Of a stretch of DNA of 64,000 nucleotides, positions 24,203-35,890 are shown piece by piece. Under the pieces are notes generated by a model. It was given only the letters and a program-made list of their open reading frames with translations, was not told the origin of the DNA and made no database searches. The stretch lies in contig CAKMRJ010003334.1 of NCBI GenBank assembly GCA_928212115.1, positions 96,733,070 through 96,797,069 of the forward strand. Reading direction: 5' to 3'. A program made the translations under genes and the position numbers. Within the stretch, counting starts at the first letter, position 1; the number at the start of each line of letters is the position of its first letter. The stretch is from Lactuca virosa. Taxonomy: Eukaryota > Streptophyta > Magnoliopsida > Asterales > Asteraceae.

Positions 24203-27053
24203 CATAGCGCCTAAATGCAATGCCAGTCGTTTCTTCATTCCGATCATTTTACGATCACCTCCCTCTCACACACACACACACACTCTCTCTCACTTAATCT
24301 GTAACTCATCAAAATCGAGTAGAAACCCTAACTCCTCAAAATTTTGCAAGAATCATCGAAGCAACAATGGTGGGTTGGAGGATTAGAGCAAACATGGAAG
24401 AAATAGACGTTGAAAAACATTACGGTAACCCCTTATTTTCAAAAGTTAAATTTATCACTTACAAATTTCAAGCTAATAAGTTGAAGCTTTCTCTTTTACA
24501 GCTGGTCATCCAACTATCTTCTCCATCAGATTATTCTATGGTGGACAGTTTACGAAGTTTCCTGGAAGGAGGTACGTCAAGGGAAAAGAAAGATACGTTG
24601 ATCTATTGGACATTGATGAGTTTTGTGTGTACGATATTGATGAGATGATGGAGACCCCAGGCTGTGTTGAGGAGGGTAAGTTGCTTTATTACCACTTCAA
24701 AAGACCCTTTTCAGATTTGGACTTTGGGTTGTTTGCATTGGCTAGTGACAGTGACATTAACCATTTGGGTACATACGTGGGTAAACATAAACTGATTGAA
24801 GTTTATGTTGAACATGGTAAAACAATGTTGCATACATATACAATGTCATCTACCCCTAGTAAAGTTAGGATAGAAGAAATCGTTGATCAACCTTCGTGTG
24901 GTAGAAGGATTTTTTTTTGGAATGGAAGGAAACTGAAACAGGGGATTGTATTGGATCAAGTAAACCGGATGTTGTGCCAACAAAAGAAACTGAAAGTGAC
25001 CAAATTGATGCCCAATGTGAAACACAAGGTATATTTGATGAATTTGATGAATTTGTAAATGAAGAACTTGGAGGGATTACTCATGAAAGTGGCAATAGAG
25101 ATGATGCTGATGATAGTGGTGATAGTGGTGATAGTGATGATAGTGAGTTCTTAGTAGACTTAGATAACATCCTAGATGAACCTGATATAGACATGAATGA
25201 GTTTTTGTTAAATATTGATGAAGATATAGAGTGGGTGGGTGATCTTGGAGGGTCAAATGTCAAAGAAACAGAAACAAGGGAAATTGATGATATTGAGGTT
25301 GTAAACAATGAGGTATTCTTATATGAGACATCATCTGATGAAGGTGGGAGCAACAAAAGAAGAAAGTCAATTAAGGCAATCCGAAGGGCAATGGAAACAG
25401 TGAAGCAAGAGTTAGTGATCCATTCTATGTGTACCAAAAATTCACCTCATCTGAAGAATTGAAAGATGCAATAAGACAACATGCTGTGGAGACAAGGAGG
25501 GAACTAGACTTCATAAAAAATGACAAAAACAGAGTGAGAGCTATTTGTAAAGGTACTATCCCAGACCTTGGTCAACTTGATCCATGTGGGCCCAGTCAAA
25601 GTAATAAAGAAAGTGAAGAAAACAAGTGTCCATGGGTACTTTATGCTAGCAAGTGGGAACAAGATGTTGACTGGGAGATCAAGACCTACGAAAAGAGCAT
25701 AGATGTCTACAAACAAGAAATGTGAAAGCTTGTACCTACAAGTTCTTGGCAAAGAAAATAGTGCAACAGATTGAAAGCAACCCTACAGTCCCTACACGAG
25801 CTTTACAAGAACAACTTCAACGTGAATACCAGGTAGATATTTCGAAGATGAAGGTATTTAGGGCTAAAACAGAAGCATTGAATCAAGTAAGGGGCGATTA
25901 TGCAGGGCAATATACTACACTACGAGACTATGTTCAAGAACTTCACACTCGAAACCCAGGGACAACAGTTAAGATAGAGGTCGAAAGTGAGCCAAACCCA
26001 GCTTCTGAGACTAGAACTTTCAAGCGGATCTACATCTGTCTAGGGCCATTAAAGAAAGGTTTTCTAGCTGGTAAAAGAGATTATCTTGGTTTGGATGGGA
26101 CTTTTATGAAAGGGCCTTATCCTGGAATGATACTCACAGTGGTAAGATGTAAACACATATCTTGTGTCATTTTATTCCATTTTATTTAAATTACTAACTA
26201 CTTCACTGTGTTTAGGGTCTTGATGGAAATAACTGTACATATCCTTTGGCAAATGTTGTCGTAGAGGCTGAGAATATAAATTCATGGACTTGGTTCTTAA
26301 GGTGCTTGGGTGATGACATTGATTTGCAAGCTAATTCCAACTTTACCTTTATATCTGACAGGCAGAAGGTAAGTAATTTTAATGGACTTGGTTCTTATTA
26401 TACAATGTATACATTACCTCTAATGGTGTTTACTTTTTTTGTACAGGGCTTGTTGCAAGCAATTGGTACATTGTATCCATGTGCAGAACACAGGTTTTGT
26501 CTGCGACACATTCATGAAAACATGAAGAAAATGTGGAGGGGAAATATGTTTCAGGACATGTTGTAGAACTGTGAAAGTACAACAACAATACAAGAATTCA
26601 ACCATGCTATGGAAGAGTTAAAAAAGCTAAACAATGACTGCTACGAATGGGTCAAAGCTATTCCACCTCAACATTGGTCTAGGGCACACTTCACAGGTAT
26701 GTTTTATTTTGTTGGGGTTAATTGTTACCAAATGATTCACTTTCTCACATAATTTTTTATTTATATTGTAGGGAGGGCTCATTGTGATGGGCTTCTGAAT
26801 AACTTGTGTGAGACCATAAATAATCAAATTAAGAAAGCACGCGACCAACCAATTATCACATGCCTTGAGTACATTAGAGAGTACCTTATGTTAAGGATTG
26901 TGAGTGTCCAAAAGGTAATTGATAAGGCTGTTGGACCATTAACTCCAACTGCAACAAGTGTGCTTGAAAAAAACAAATCTGATGCAGCTCAATGTGTGGG
27001 TAAGTTCTGTGGGAATGGAAAATATCAGGTGAGTGGTCCATGGATGGACCAAT

Positions 27054-27809
27054 TGTTGGATAAGGTGTCTAAGTCCATAACTTATTTGGTATATACTTGA
27101 CCCGACCCGGCATGGTCCATTTGGGTTGCACTTCACCCAAACTAGTTATGGATAATTTTATGAGAGTTGTATACTTACGATTTATTAATATATTATAAGT
27201 TATAATATATTAATATAAAGTCATGTTACTTAATTAGTTTTAATCTTGAATTAATTATGAATTAATTTAGTGATTAAAAGGAAGACTAATTAAATCATGG
27301 GCTATTATATTTATATGGTGTGGGCTAACACTCATTTGGGAATGGGCTAAGCTTATATGGAAGTCCATAGATGATCCATGGAGCTTTTACCCATGGATCC
27401 TTGGAAGAGGAAAAGACATGGGTTATTAGGGTTTCACCCTAACCATGTACACTATATAAACAAGCTTATGTTGCATGAAAAAACACCCTAATGTGTGTGT
27501 AAGTGTGGTGGCCAAAATCAAGAGTTAGTATACTCTCTCATACATTTTCCAAGTTTGTGGTGATCTGTGATTTCCATTTGAGGCATTCACATTATTGGTG
27601 CTTGGCTCTCAAACTCCAAGGAATCAACAATCAACAAAAGGTATGTAATTCATCTAGTTCTTTTATGGTTAAAAGTACCCCATGCCATGCTAGATAGGTT
27701 ATAAACCTTGGAAAATAATATTTTGCATGTATCTTAGACAAACATAGATCCAAGGTTTAATAGGGTTGCATGTACACTTAGGAAGTGTTAGAATGCTCAA
27801 AACCCAACA
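27054..27809 (+). repeat. 5' LTR of element C
   Basis: It starts TGTTGGATAAGGTGTC and ends CTCAAAACCCAACA. It includes a perfect inverted repeat (TTAATATATTATAA, one-base spacer, complement) near 27184-27212. A plausible TATA box is CACTATATAAACAAGC near 27450. Confidence 0.95.
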
Positions 27810-27823
27810 GTGGTATCAGAGCC
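27810..27823 (+). promoter_or_regulatory. tRNA-iMet primer-binding site of element C
   Basis: GTGGTATCAGAGCC directly follows the 5' LTR and is the usual copia priming site. Confidence 0.95.
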
Positions 27824-28495
27824 TAGGCTTGTTTGTTTGATACTTGATGCAAAATAGTGAAAAAAGTCGAATTTTTTGCTGTCTGCCTGATGAACTCGCC
27901 GAGTCCATGGGGGACTCGTCGAGTTCATGAGTAAACTCATCCTACTCGGCGAGTAAGTTCGTGCACTCGGCGAGTAGGAGCCTCAGAATGCAGATTTTCG
28001 ACTTTTGCTGCTGGAAATGGACTAGAAACATTACCCTAAACTGTTTTGTGTTTTAAAACTTGTTTTTGGTTGATGTAATGGTTGTTCTAATCCAATTACA
28101 ATAGCATATATCAAAATTTCATGCTTTGTATGTGTTCATATAATTTTTGAAACTTTGATAATCATGTTCATGTTCTTATGAGAATTTAGAAGATGATAGG
28201 AATTATTTGTTGAATTGTTTAGGATTAATTCTTGATCATTTATGTGTTTTAATGGAGTCCATAATTTGTCCTCAAGTTATGGATATCCAAAGGATACTTC
28301 TTTTAAACACACACTTAAAACACATAAGTTACATGGAAATGAAGAGTCTTCATTTTTATGAACCTTTAATTCATAAGTTATGAAATGAAAGGTTTTGAAT
28401 AGTTTCAAAACTTGTCCTCAAGTTTTGGAATTTGTAAAGTTACACACACTTTAATATACTTTAATTCCAAACCCTTAGAGTTTTAAAAGTTAAAG
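27824..28495 (+). other. Leader of element C with palindromes
   Basis: Untranslated. Four ACTCGNCGAGT palindromes lie at 27894-27904, 27914-27924, 27944-27954 and 27965-27975. Further hairpins include CCATAATTTGTCCTCAAGTT at 28259 onward, AAATGAAGA/TCTTCATTT near 28338, AACCTTT/AAAGGTT near 28362-28394, and CAAAACTTG-TCCT-CAAGTTTTG at 28406-28427. Confidence 0.7.
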
Positions 28496-31400
28496 GAGCT
28501 TGATGAGTCCACTGCTACTCCTGAGGAGGTCGCTGAGTATCAGGCACATGAAAGAGATGCCACCAAGGTGGCATGCATCATGATGGCCACCATGACAGCT
28601 GAACTCCAAAAGTCCTATGAGGACTATTACCCTTTTTAGATGCATCAGGATCTGATGGAAAGGTACCATCAGAGTGCTCGTCAAGAGCGGTATGAAATAA
28701 TCTCCTCCATGATCACTACCCGAATGAAGGATAGCGAACCAATCACGAGCCACATGCAGAAAATGCAAAGGTATGTGGACCGTCTAATGAAACTGAATGT
28801 GAACTTCCCTGAGGAGTTGGCAATTGATATCATTTTGCACTCCTTGCCATCGTGTTATGATCAATTTCGTATGACATACCACATGAACAAGGAGGAAGTC
28901 ACACTCAGTAAGGTTCAAGGACTTCTGAAGACTGCCGAAAGTGGTCTTAAGAGTAAGTCGGTTGCTACTCCTACTCCTACTACTACCCCTGTTTTGGCTA
29001 TCGGGCAAGGCAAAGGGAAGAAGAGGAAGCACCCTTCGAAGGGTACCAAGGGAAAGTCCCTTGAAGGCTCCTCATCTGGAACCAAAGGTGGTTCTATCAC
29101 TCCTTCTGCCATCCCTAAGGATGCTGAATGCTTCTACTGTCAAAATAAGGGGCACTGGAAGCGAAACTGCCCAAAGTACTTGCAGGATGTCAAGGATGGG
29201 AAAGTGAAACCATCCCATGCAGGTATTTACACTATATTGTCTAATAACTCACCATATTCTAATTCTTGGGTTCTTGATACAGGTTGTGGTATTCACATCT
29301 GTTGTGACTTGCAGGGCCTAAGAAGAAGTGAGGATGTGGAGCACGGAAAGATAAACTTAATCATGGGGAACAAGAAGGTTGCACCTGTTACCAAGATTGG
29401 AGTTTATACTTTGTTGCTAGATAGTGGGTTAAAGTTAGATTTGAATAAATGTGTGTACTCGTCTGAAATGGCGAGGAATATTATTTCCTTTCATGCTTTG
29501 TACAAACAAGGTTTTACCTTTTCTTTTGATAATGAAGTTGGTAGTATTAATGCTTTCTTTAATAATATTCTTTATTTTAAAGCATTACCTTGTGATGGTG
29601 TGTATGAAGCTGTATCGGTTGTAGATAATTTAGGAAATAATGTATTATGTATTGATTCTTCTACTAGCTTGGATAAAGCATCTTTGTGGCATTGTCGTCT
29701 TGGACATGTAAGCAAGAAACGCATAGGCCAGCTCCAAAAGGATGGAGTCTTGGAGTCGTTCGACCTCAAGTCGGATGATAGTTGTGAGTCTTGTCTACTT
29801 GGAAAAATGACAAAATCACCCTTCACTGGTACTTGTGCAAGGGGTGAGGGTTTGTTGGACCTTATACATACTGATGTATGTGGACCATTCAAAACCGCCA
29901 CAAGGGATGCTAATCGCTATTATGTGACTTTTATTGATGATTTTAGTAGATATGGTTATGTCTACTTAATCAAACATAAGTCAGAAACTTTTGAAAGGTT
30001 TAAAGAGTTTAAACAGGAAGTAGAAAATCAATTGGGCAGGAACATTAAGATGCTTCGATCCGATCGAGGTGGTGAGTATCTTAGTACTGAGTTCCTCGAC
30101 TATCTTAAGGAGTGTGGGATTGTCTCACAATTGACACCTCCCAGGACACCACAGCTGAATGGTGTAGCTGAGAGGCGCAATCGAACTTTGTTGGACATGG
30201 TTCGCTCTATGATGAGTCGAGCTTCGCTACCAATCTCTTTTTGGGGGTATGCCTTAGAGACTGCCGCCCACATCCTTAATCTAGTCCCTACAAAGAAGGT
30301 TGCCAAAACACCTCATGAAATGTGGACTGGGAAAGTTCCCAATTTGGACCATATCAAGATTTGGGGTTGCGAGGCTTTCGTGAGGCGCGAAACTCATGAC
30401 AAGCTCGAACCTCGAAGTGAAAGGTGTATTTTCATCGGCTACCCACAAAAATCCTTTGGTTACCTCTTCTACAGACCCAGTGAGAATGTGGTCTTTGTGG
30501 CTAGGAGAGGGGTCTTTCGAGAGAGAGAATTTATAAACCAAGGAGACAGTGGGAGGCAAATTGACCTTGAAGAAATTCAAGACTCAATTGGTGAAGGAAC
30601 CTCAGACACTAGCAATCAACTTTAGGAGGAAATTCCTGTTGATCCAGCTGACGAGTCTATACTTCTGAGGCGTTCCACAAGGGTTAGGAACACACCTGAG
30701 TTTTATTATGGATTTCATATTACTACGGAAGGTGATACATTTATCAGTGACAGTACACTGGTAAATCTGGATGAACCTAACAGTGTTAAGGAAGCCATGG
30801 CAGGCCCAGAGTCTGCTAAATGGAAGGAGGCTATGGACAGCGAGATACAGTCCATGTATGACAATCAAGTTTGGAACTTGGTTGACAATGTACCAGGCCG
30901 TAAGACAGTCGGGTGCAAATGGATCTTCAAGAAGAAGACCGACATGGATGGGAAGGTGCACACTTATAAGGCTCGACTGGTTGCGAAGGGGTTTACTCAG
31001 ACTCAGGGTATTGATTATGATGAAACTTTTTCACCAGTAGCAAAGATTAAGTCTATTAGGGTTATGCTAGCCATTGCTGCATTTCATGATTATGAAATAT
31101 GGCAAATGGATGTCAAAACCGCTTTCCTTAACGGAAAGTTGGCTGAGGATGTTTACATGAATCAGCCAGAAGGTTTTGTCAGTGCAGAGTACCCCAATAG
31201 AGTGTGCAAGCTTGAGAAATCCATTTATGGATTGAAACAAGCATCTCGAAGTTGGAATCTTTGTTTCGATGAGAAGGTCAAAGAGTTTGGTTTCTCAAGA
31301 AGTGAAGATGAGTCCTGCGTGTATGTCAGAGCTAGTGGGAGTATAGTTAGCTTTTTGGTACTGTATGTGGATGACATACTACTCATAGGAAATGACATCC

Positions 31401-32355
31401 CAACCTTGCAGGAGGTTAAGTCCTGGCTTGGGAAGTGCTTTGCTATGAAGGACCTTGGAGAAGCTACTATATCCTAGGGATAAGGATATTAAGAGAAAGG
31501 AGTAAAAGACTAATTGGACTTAGTCAGAGTATCTACTTGGATAAGGTGTTGAAAAGGTTCAACATGCAGAATTCCAAGAAAGGAGAATTACCGATCCAAA
31601 GCAATGCCAAACTGAGCAAGGCTCAGAGCCCGAGTACAGAAGATGAGATAGCTGAGATGAGTCGATTACCTTATGCTTCCGCTGTTGGTTCGATCATGTA
31701 TGCTATGACTTGTACCCGTCCTGATGTGGCCTTCGCTTTGAGCATGGTCAGCAGATATCAGGGGAACCCTAGCAAGGCTCATTGGACTGCGGTAAAGAAT
31801 ATTCTCAAGTACCTGCGGAGGACTAAGGATTGGATCCTTACCCTTGGTGGGAGTGATGACTTGAGAGTAGTAGGGTATAGTGATGCTAGCTTTCAGACTG
31901 ATAGGGATAACTTCCGCTCTCAGTCGGGCTGGGTCTTTACCTTAAATGGAGGGGCAATCACTTGGAAGAGTTCCAAACAGGAGACTGTAGCTGATTCGAC
32001 TTGTGAATCAGAGTACATAGCAGCGAGTGAAGCGGCAAAGGAGGCGATATGGCTGAGGAACTTCATCGGAGACCTTGGAGTTGTACCAGCTATTAAGGAG
32101 CCTATGGAGATTTTTTGTGACAGCAATAGTGCGGTTGCCTTAGCCAAGGAACCAAGAGATCATGGCAGATCCCGACACATTGACAGAAAATATCACTTCA
32201 TAAGACACAAGATAGAAGAGGGACTCCTCGTGGCAAAGAGGGTATCGTCAGATGAGAACCCTGCGGATCCCCTTACGAAGGGACTGACGAGGGTGAAGCA
32301 TTTGCAGCATGCGAGGCGCATCGGGCTGAGGGACGATATTAGTTTTACAGATTAG
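28496..32355 (+). pseudogene. Copia gag-pol polyprotein of element C, disabled
   Basis: Domains are in copia order. A gag lacking its first part runs from about 28496 (TATPEEVAEYQAHERDATK). A zinc knuckle CFYCQNKGHWKRNC lies near 29130, a protease with LDTGCG near 29275, and an integrase with HCRLGH and CESCLLGK fingers and a DDE core (HTDVCGP, SDRGGEY) at about 29690-30450. Reverse transcriptase with LYVDDILLIG lies near 31361-31390, and RNase H (CESEYIAASEA, CDSNSAVALA) runs to the stop at 32355. Breaks are a TAG at 28637-28639 in gag, a TAG at 30623-30625 between integrase and RT, and a one-base frameshift near 31460 (overlapping frames 30797-31477 and 31435-32355). The 5' end of gag has no usable start. 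Confidence 0.93.
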
Positions 32356-33170
32356 ATAGCCTTTTCTGAAACTTGTAAAATGTAATCGACGTTTGATGAT
32401 GAATAAAATTTGTGATTTATTTATGAGTAAAGTGTTGCTATCATTGTCAATTATTTACTATTGTTTCAGTTTTGCATGTTTTGACTTCCAGAATAATTAA
32501 TTTATTCAAACTCTCCACAGTCGGTCATATGTCGGAAGTAGGTATGAATCAAGACTGTCATGAATTGGGATTATAGATGACTAAAGGTGTTTAGCCATAG
32601 CAATGGTTGCTACAACATTCATGAGTACTCATAAGTTATGAGTATTGGAATAAACCCACGCTCACTTGTATCACTTCATGGAATTTATCTCGAGTGATCG
32701 TGAGACGGTAATATCATATAATTCTTCAAACCTAGAGATATGAGTTGTTACCTATGAGTTGGTTGTGCATTGATTGCACGTAAACGCATCAGTAACTTGA
32801 TGTTATAAAACGTGCCTTTGTGTGCAATTCAATAAGTAGTAGAACAAGCATATGAGTCGAAGTTTATCTGTTCCTTCTAGAAATAGAAGCGATATCTGGG
32901 CCCCTCGATGATTTTGTGTTGACCCATGTACCGGGCCCGATCATAACTAAATTGATGTGTTCAGTTAAGTTCTTTGTCAAACAAATCGGAAATCGAGAAA
33001 CAACTGCTAGACAATAAGTAAGACATTGTTCCATGTATTTGTCCGGCTGATATCATGAGAGCAGAGGATTATATGATCACTTATCTAAAATGGCGCTTCA
33101 TAGTTCACAAGAGTTTTCGAGAGCTACGATTGCCGGTTGGTTCCTGAAGTAATATAGGCAAATACAGTTA
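32356..33170 (+). other. 3' non-coding region of element C
   Basis: It contains no gene. It is homologous on the opposite strand to the stretches next to the 3' LTRs of A and B (for example 8150-8350), which ties the three elements to one family. It includes GGGCCCCTCGATGATTTTG near 32898. Confidence 0.7.
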
Positions 33171-33193
33171 TTAGACTTATCCAAGTGGGAGTC
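33171..33193 (+). promoter_or_regulatory. Polypurine tract of element C
   Basis: ACTTATCCAAGTGGGAGTC abuts the 3' LTR and is shared with elements A and B. Confidence 0.85.
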
Positions 33194-33949
33194 TGTTGGA
33201 TAAGGTGTCTAAGTCCATAACTTATTTGGTATATACTTGACCCGACCCGACATGGTCCATTTGGGTTGCACTTCACCCAAACTAGTTATGGATAATTTTA
33301 TGAGAGTTGTATACTTACGATTTATTAATATATTATAAGTTATAATATATTAATATAAAGTCATGTTACTTAATTAGTTTTAATCTTGAATTAATTATGA
33401 ATTAATTTAGTGATTAAAAGGAAGACTAATTAAATCATGGGCTATTATATTTATATGGTGTGGGCTAACACTCATTTGGGAATGGGCTAAGCTTATATGG
33501 AACTCCATGGATGATCCATGGAGCTTTTACCCATGGATCCTTGGAAGAGGAAAAGACATGGGTTATTAGGGTTTCACCCTAACCATGTACACTATATAAA
33601 CAAGCTTATGTTGCATGAAAAAACACCCTAATGTGTGTGTAAGTGTGGTGGCCAAAATCAAGAGTTAGTATACTCTCTCATACATTTTCCAAGTTTGTGG
33701 TGATTTGTGATTTCCATTTGGGGCATTCACATTATTGGGGCTTGGCTCTCAAACTCCAAGGAATCAACAATCAACAAAAGGTATGTAATTCATCTAGTTC
33801 TTTTATGGTTAAAAGTACCCCATGCCATGCTAGATAGGTTATAAACCTTGGAAAATAATATTTTGCATGTATCTTAGACAAACATAGATCCAAGGTTTAA
33901 TAGGGTTGCATGTACACTTAGGAAGTGTTAGAATGCTCAAAACCCAACA
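33194..33949 (+). repeat. 3' LTR of element C
   Basis: 756 bp, the same length as the 5' LTR, with about six substitutions and no indel that I can see. Confidence 0.95.
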
Positions 33950-34854
33950 CCAATGTGTGGTAGACATGGCTCAGCACACATGTTCTTGTAGAAAATGTGA
34001 ACTCACTGGTATACCCTATAAACATGCCCTTGTTGCTATATGGGACATGAGAAAAAATAAGCAGAACGTTGGCGTACCTGAAGAATGGGTTCATTCTACT
34101 TACTGGTTAAAAACTTGGAAGGAAATGTATTCTTTCAAGATTGAACCAATTAATGGAAGAAGAATGTGGGAAAATTTTCCATGTCCAACCACTTTGCTTC
34201 CTCCCAATCATCATGTCCCCATTGGAAGACCAAGGAAGAAAAGAAGGAAGTCAGTTGTTGAATTAGAAGATATGGTGAAGGGTGGTAGGGCATCAAGGAA
34301 GGACAAGAGTGTGACATGTTCAAAATGCAAAAAGCTTGGTCATAATAAAAGAAGTTGCAAAGGTCAAAGTGCATGTGATGCTAGTTCAAGCAAGAAAGGG
34401 AAAGCTGGGAATAAAGCTAAAAGTGTAGGTGATGGTAGTTCAATCAAGAAAGGGAAGGATGGGAAGAAAGATCAAAGTGTAGGTGATGGTAGTTCAAGCA
34501 AGAAAGGGAATGTTGGGAAGAAAGCTCAAAGTGTAGGTGGTGGTAGGCAAAGTGGAACTCAAAGTGCATGTGATGGAATTTCAAGCAGGACAAGGAAGGC
34601 TGGGAAGAAAGGGAAGAGTATTGCTTAAGTTATGATTGTGTTTTCATATTTTGTGTCTGTGGTATGAACCAATTATGGTGTTATGATCTTTTGTGTTTGT
34701 TATATTTGTCATTATGTTTTGTGTCTGTGTTATGAACAATTATGGTATGACTTTTGGGACCTATTGTCTATGTATGGTATGACTTTTAATGTATCTCTAT
34801 TTTCAATTATTTTATGAAAAATTAGTGCTATAATCTGTTGCTATGTTTTTGTTT

Positions 34855-35215
34855 TAATTCAATTCCATTTAATTCAATTCTATTCAATCATTCAATTCAA
34901 TTCCATCAATCATTCAATTCAATTCCATTCTAATTCAATACCATTCAATTCTATTCAATCATTCAATTCAATTCCATTCCAATAGAAACCAATCAATTGC
35001 ATTCCATTACAAACCATTCAATCATTCAATTCAATTCCATTCCAATAGAAACCAGTCAATTGCATTCCATTACAAACCACTCAATTCCATTCCATTATAA
35101 AACAGTCAATTCCATTCCATTCCATTATAAAACAGTCAATTGCATTCCAGTACAAACCACTCAATTCCATTCCATTACAAACCACTAAATTCCATCCCAT
35201 TAGAAAACTGTCTTG
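34855..35215. repeat. AATTCCATTC simple-sequence block in MULE H
   Basis: Degenerate tandem copies of ATTCAATTCCATTCC and CAATTGCATTCCATTAC lie between the two convergent genes. The same block appears at about 11620-11830 in element A. Confidence 0.85.
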
Positions 35216-35249
35216 ATGAAACAAAAGATAAGTACATTGATAGCATAAA

Positions 35250-35604
35250 TTAAAGCTTGTAAATTAAAATTGACACAAAAAAAACCCAACTGAACACTAA
35301 TAACAGCCTCAAGGCCCTATTCTCGTGTTGAAGCTCATCCAATGACTTCTGCAAATTAGGGGATATACTTTTTTCAGTTTTTTCACCATTAAAGCTGTCT
35401 TCATCAACCCAATCTATGAAACCACATTTTGCTCCTGCATTTTGAGTAATATGTTGTGTGTTAAAGGTATGTGATATATAGATATACTTAAGAAGAAATT
35501 GCCCTTACCTTTCCAGTACAACAATAGAAAAGTCTTCCAGGGTTTTTCTTTGTAGTCGATCTTCGTATCATACCAACTTGACCACACTTGCAGGTTTTTT
35601 CCAT
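35250..35604 (-). pseudogene. Small GRF zinc-finger gene convergent to the transposase
   Basis: The first exon, 35604-35509, starts MEKTCKCGQVGMIRRS, continues through KKNPGRLFYCC and ends at an AAG|GTAAGG donor. These are the CxCG and NPGR signatures of a GRF zinc finger. After an intron, the sequence from about 35434 downward encodes KCGFIDWVDED (the rest of the finger), a Leu-rich coiled stretch (LDELQHENRALR) and a hydrophobic tail, ending with TAA at 35250-35252. With the obvious splice sites the second exon is one base out of frame, so this copy is probably broken. The order (finger, coil, hydrophobic end) is that of small plant GRF proteins. The gene reads inward from the right inverted repeat. 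Its function in the element is unknown. Confidence 0.65.
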
Positions 35605-35710
35605 TAGGGTTGATCGACACTTCAAAGAAGAGGAAAGGAAAGAGACGAAGAAAGGGCGTATTTGAAAATAGAGAGAATAAGGTTTTAGGGGTGTTCTAAT
35701 AGATTTTTTA

Positions 35711-35890
35711 TATAAAATGACGAAAATACCCCTCATGTGCGAAGCACGTGGGGGACTTAACGTTTGGAATTGACGACTAACGGACCCAGGGACCAGGCGG
35801 GTAATAAAAAGAAAACGTGGGGATGGTCCGAGTGCAAAACAAAACATAGGGACCAAACGCGTAATTTTAGCCAAACCACAGGGACTATTT
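35711..35890 (-). repeat. Right terminal inverted repeat of MULE H
   Basis: The mirror of 24023-24202. After 35891 the text returns to element B at a point matching about 14379 in element A. Confidence 0.9.

Larger units (their letters stand above)
27054..33949 (+). mobile_element. Copia element C, young but coding-defective
   Basis: A 6.9 kb plus-strand element with two 756 bp LTRs that differ at about six positions, and perfect target duplications CCAAT (27049-27053 and 33950-33954). The PBS, leader, gag-pol and PPT are in normal order. It sits in the coding sequence of the MULE transposase: joining 27053 to 33955 continues the same frame. Confidence 0.95.
24367..34628 (+). pseudogene. MuDR-type (mudrA-like) transposase, broken
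   Basis: The protein is split by introns, by decay and by copia C. A start at 24367 (MVGWRIRANMEEID) is followed by an intron ending near 24501. A plant MULE N-terminal domain follows (RLFYGGQFTKFPGRRY, DLLDIDEFCVYDIDE), then an acidic Asp/Ser-rich stretch near 25100-25260. The transposase core includes YLGLDGTFMKG near 26085 and FISDRQKGL, carrying two of the catalytic acidic residues. Introns are about 26142-26215, 26370-26446 and 26697-26772. After C comes a SWIM-type finger (CSCRKCELTGIPYKHA, with Tyr at a usual Cys), a basic repeat tail, and a CCHC knuckle (CSKCKKLGHNKRSC), ending at 34628. Frame breaks lie in a T run near 24909-24917, near 25411-25430 and near 25720, and a stop lies at 26564-26566. 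Confidence 0.85.
24023..35890 (+). mobile_element. Mutator-like element H (MuDR type) with copia C inside
   Basis: Terminal inverted repeats of about 180 bp lie at 24023-24202 and 35711-35890. Both ends read AAATAGTCCCTGTGGTTTGG on their own outward strand. Between them are a MuDR-type transposase gene on the plus strand, a simple-repeat block, and a small convergent gene with a GRF zinc finger. Copia C is inserted in the transposase. Removing C leaves about 5 kb. I find no matching 9-base target duplication: the left flank is ACAAGGTGTG and the right flank TAGTAATTTG. Confidence 0.88.

Noticed and set aside
25081..25437. Antisense Ser/Leu-rich frame
   Set aside because: Complement of the acidic Asp/Ser repeat region of the MULE transposase.
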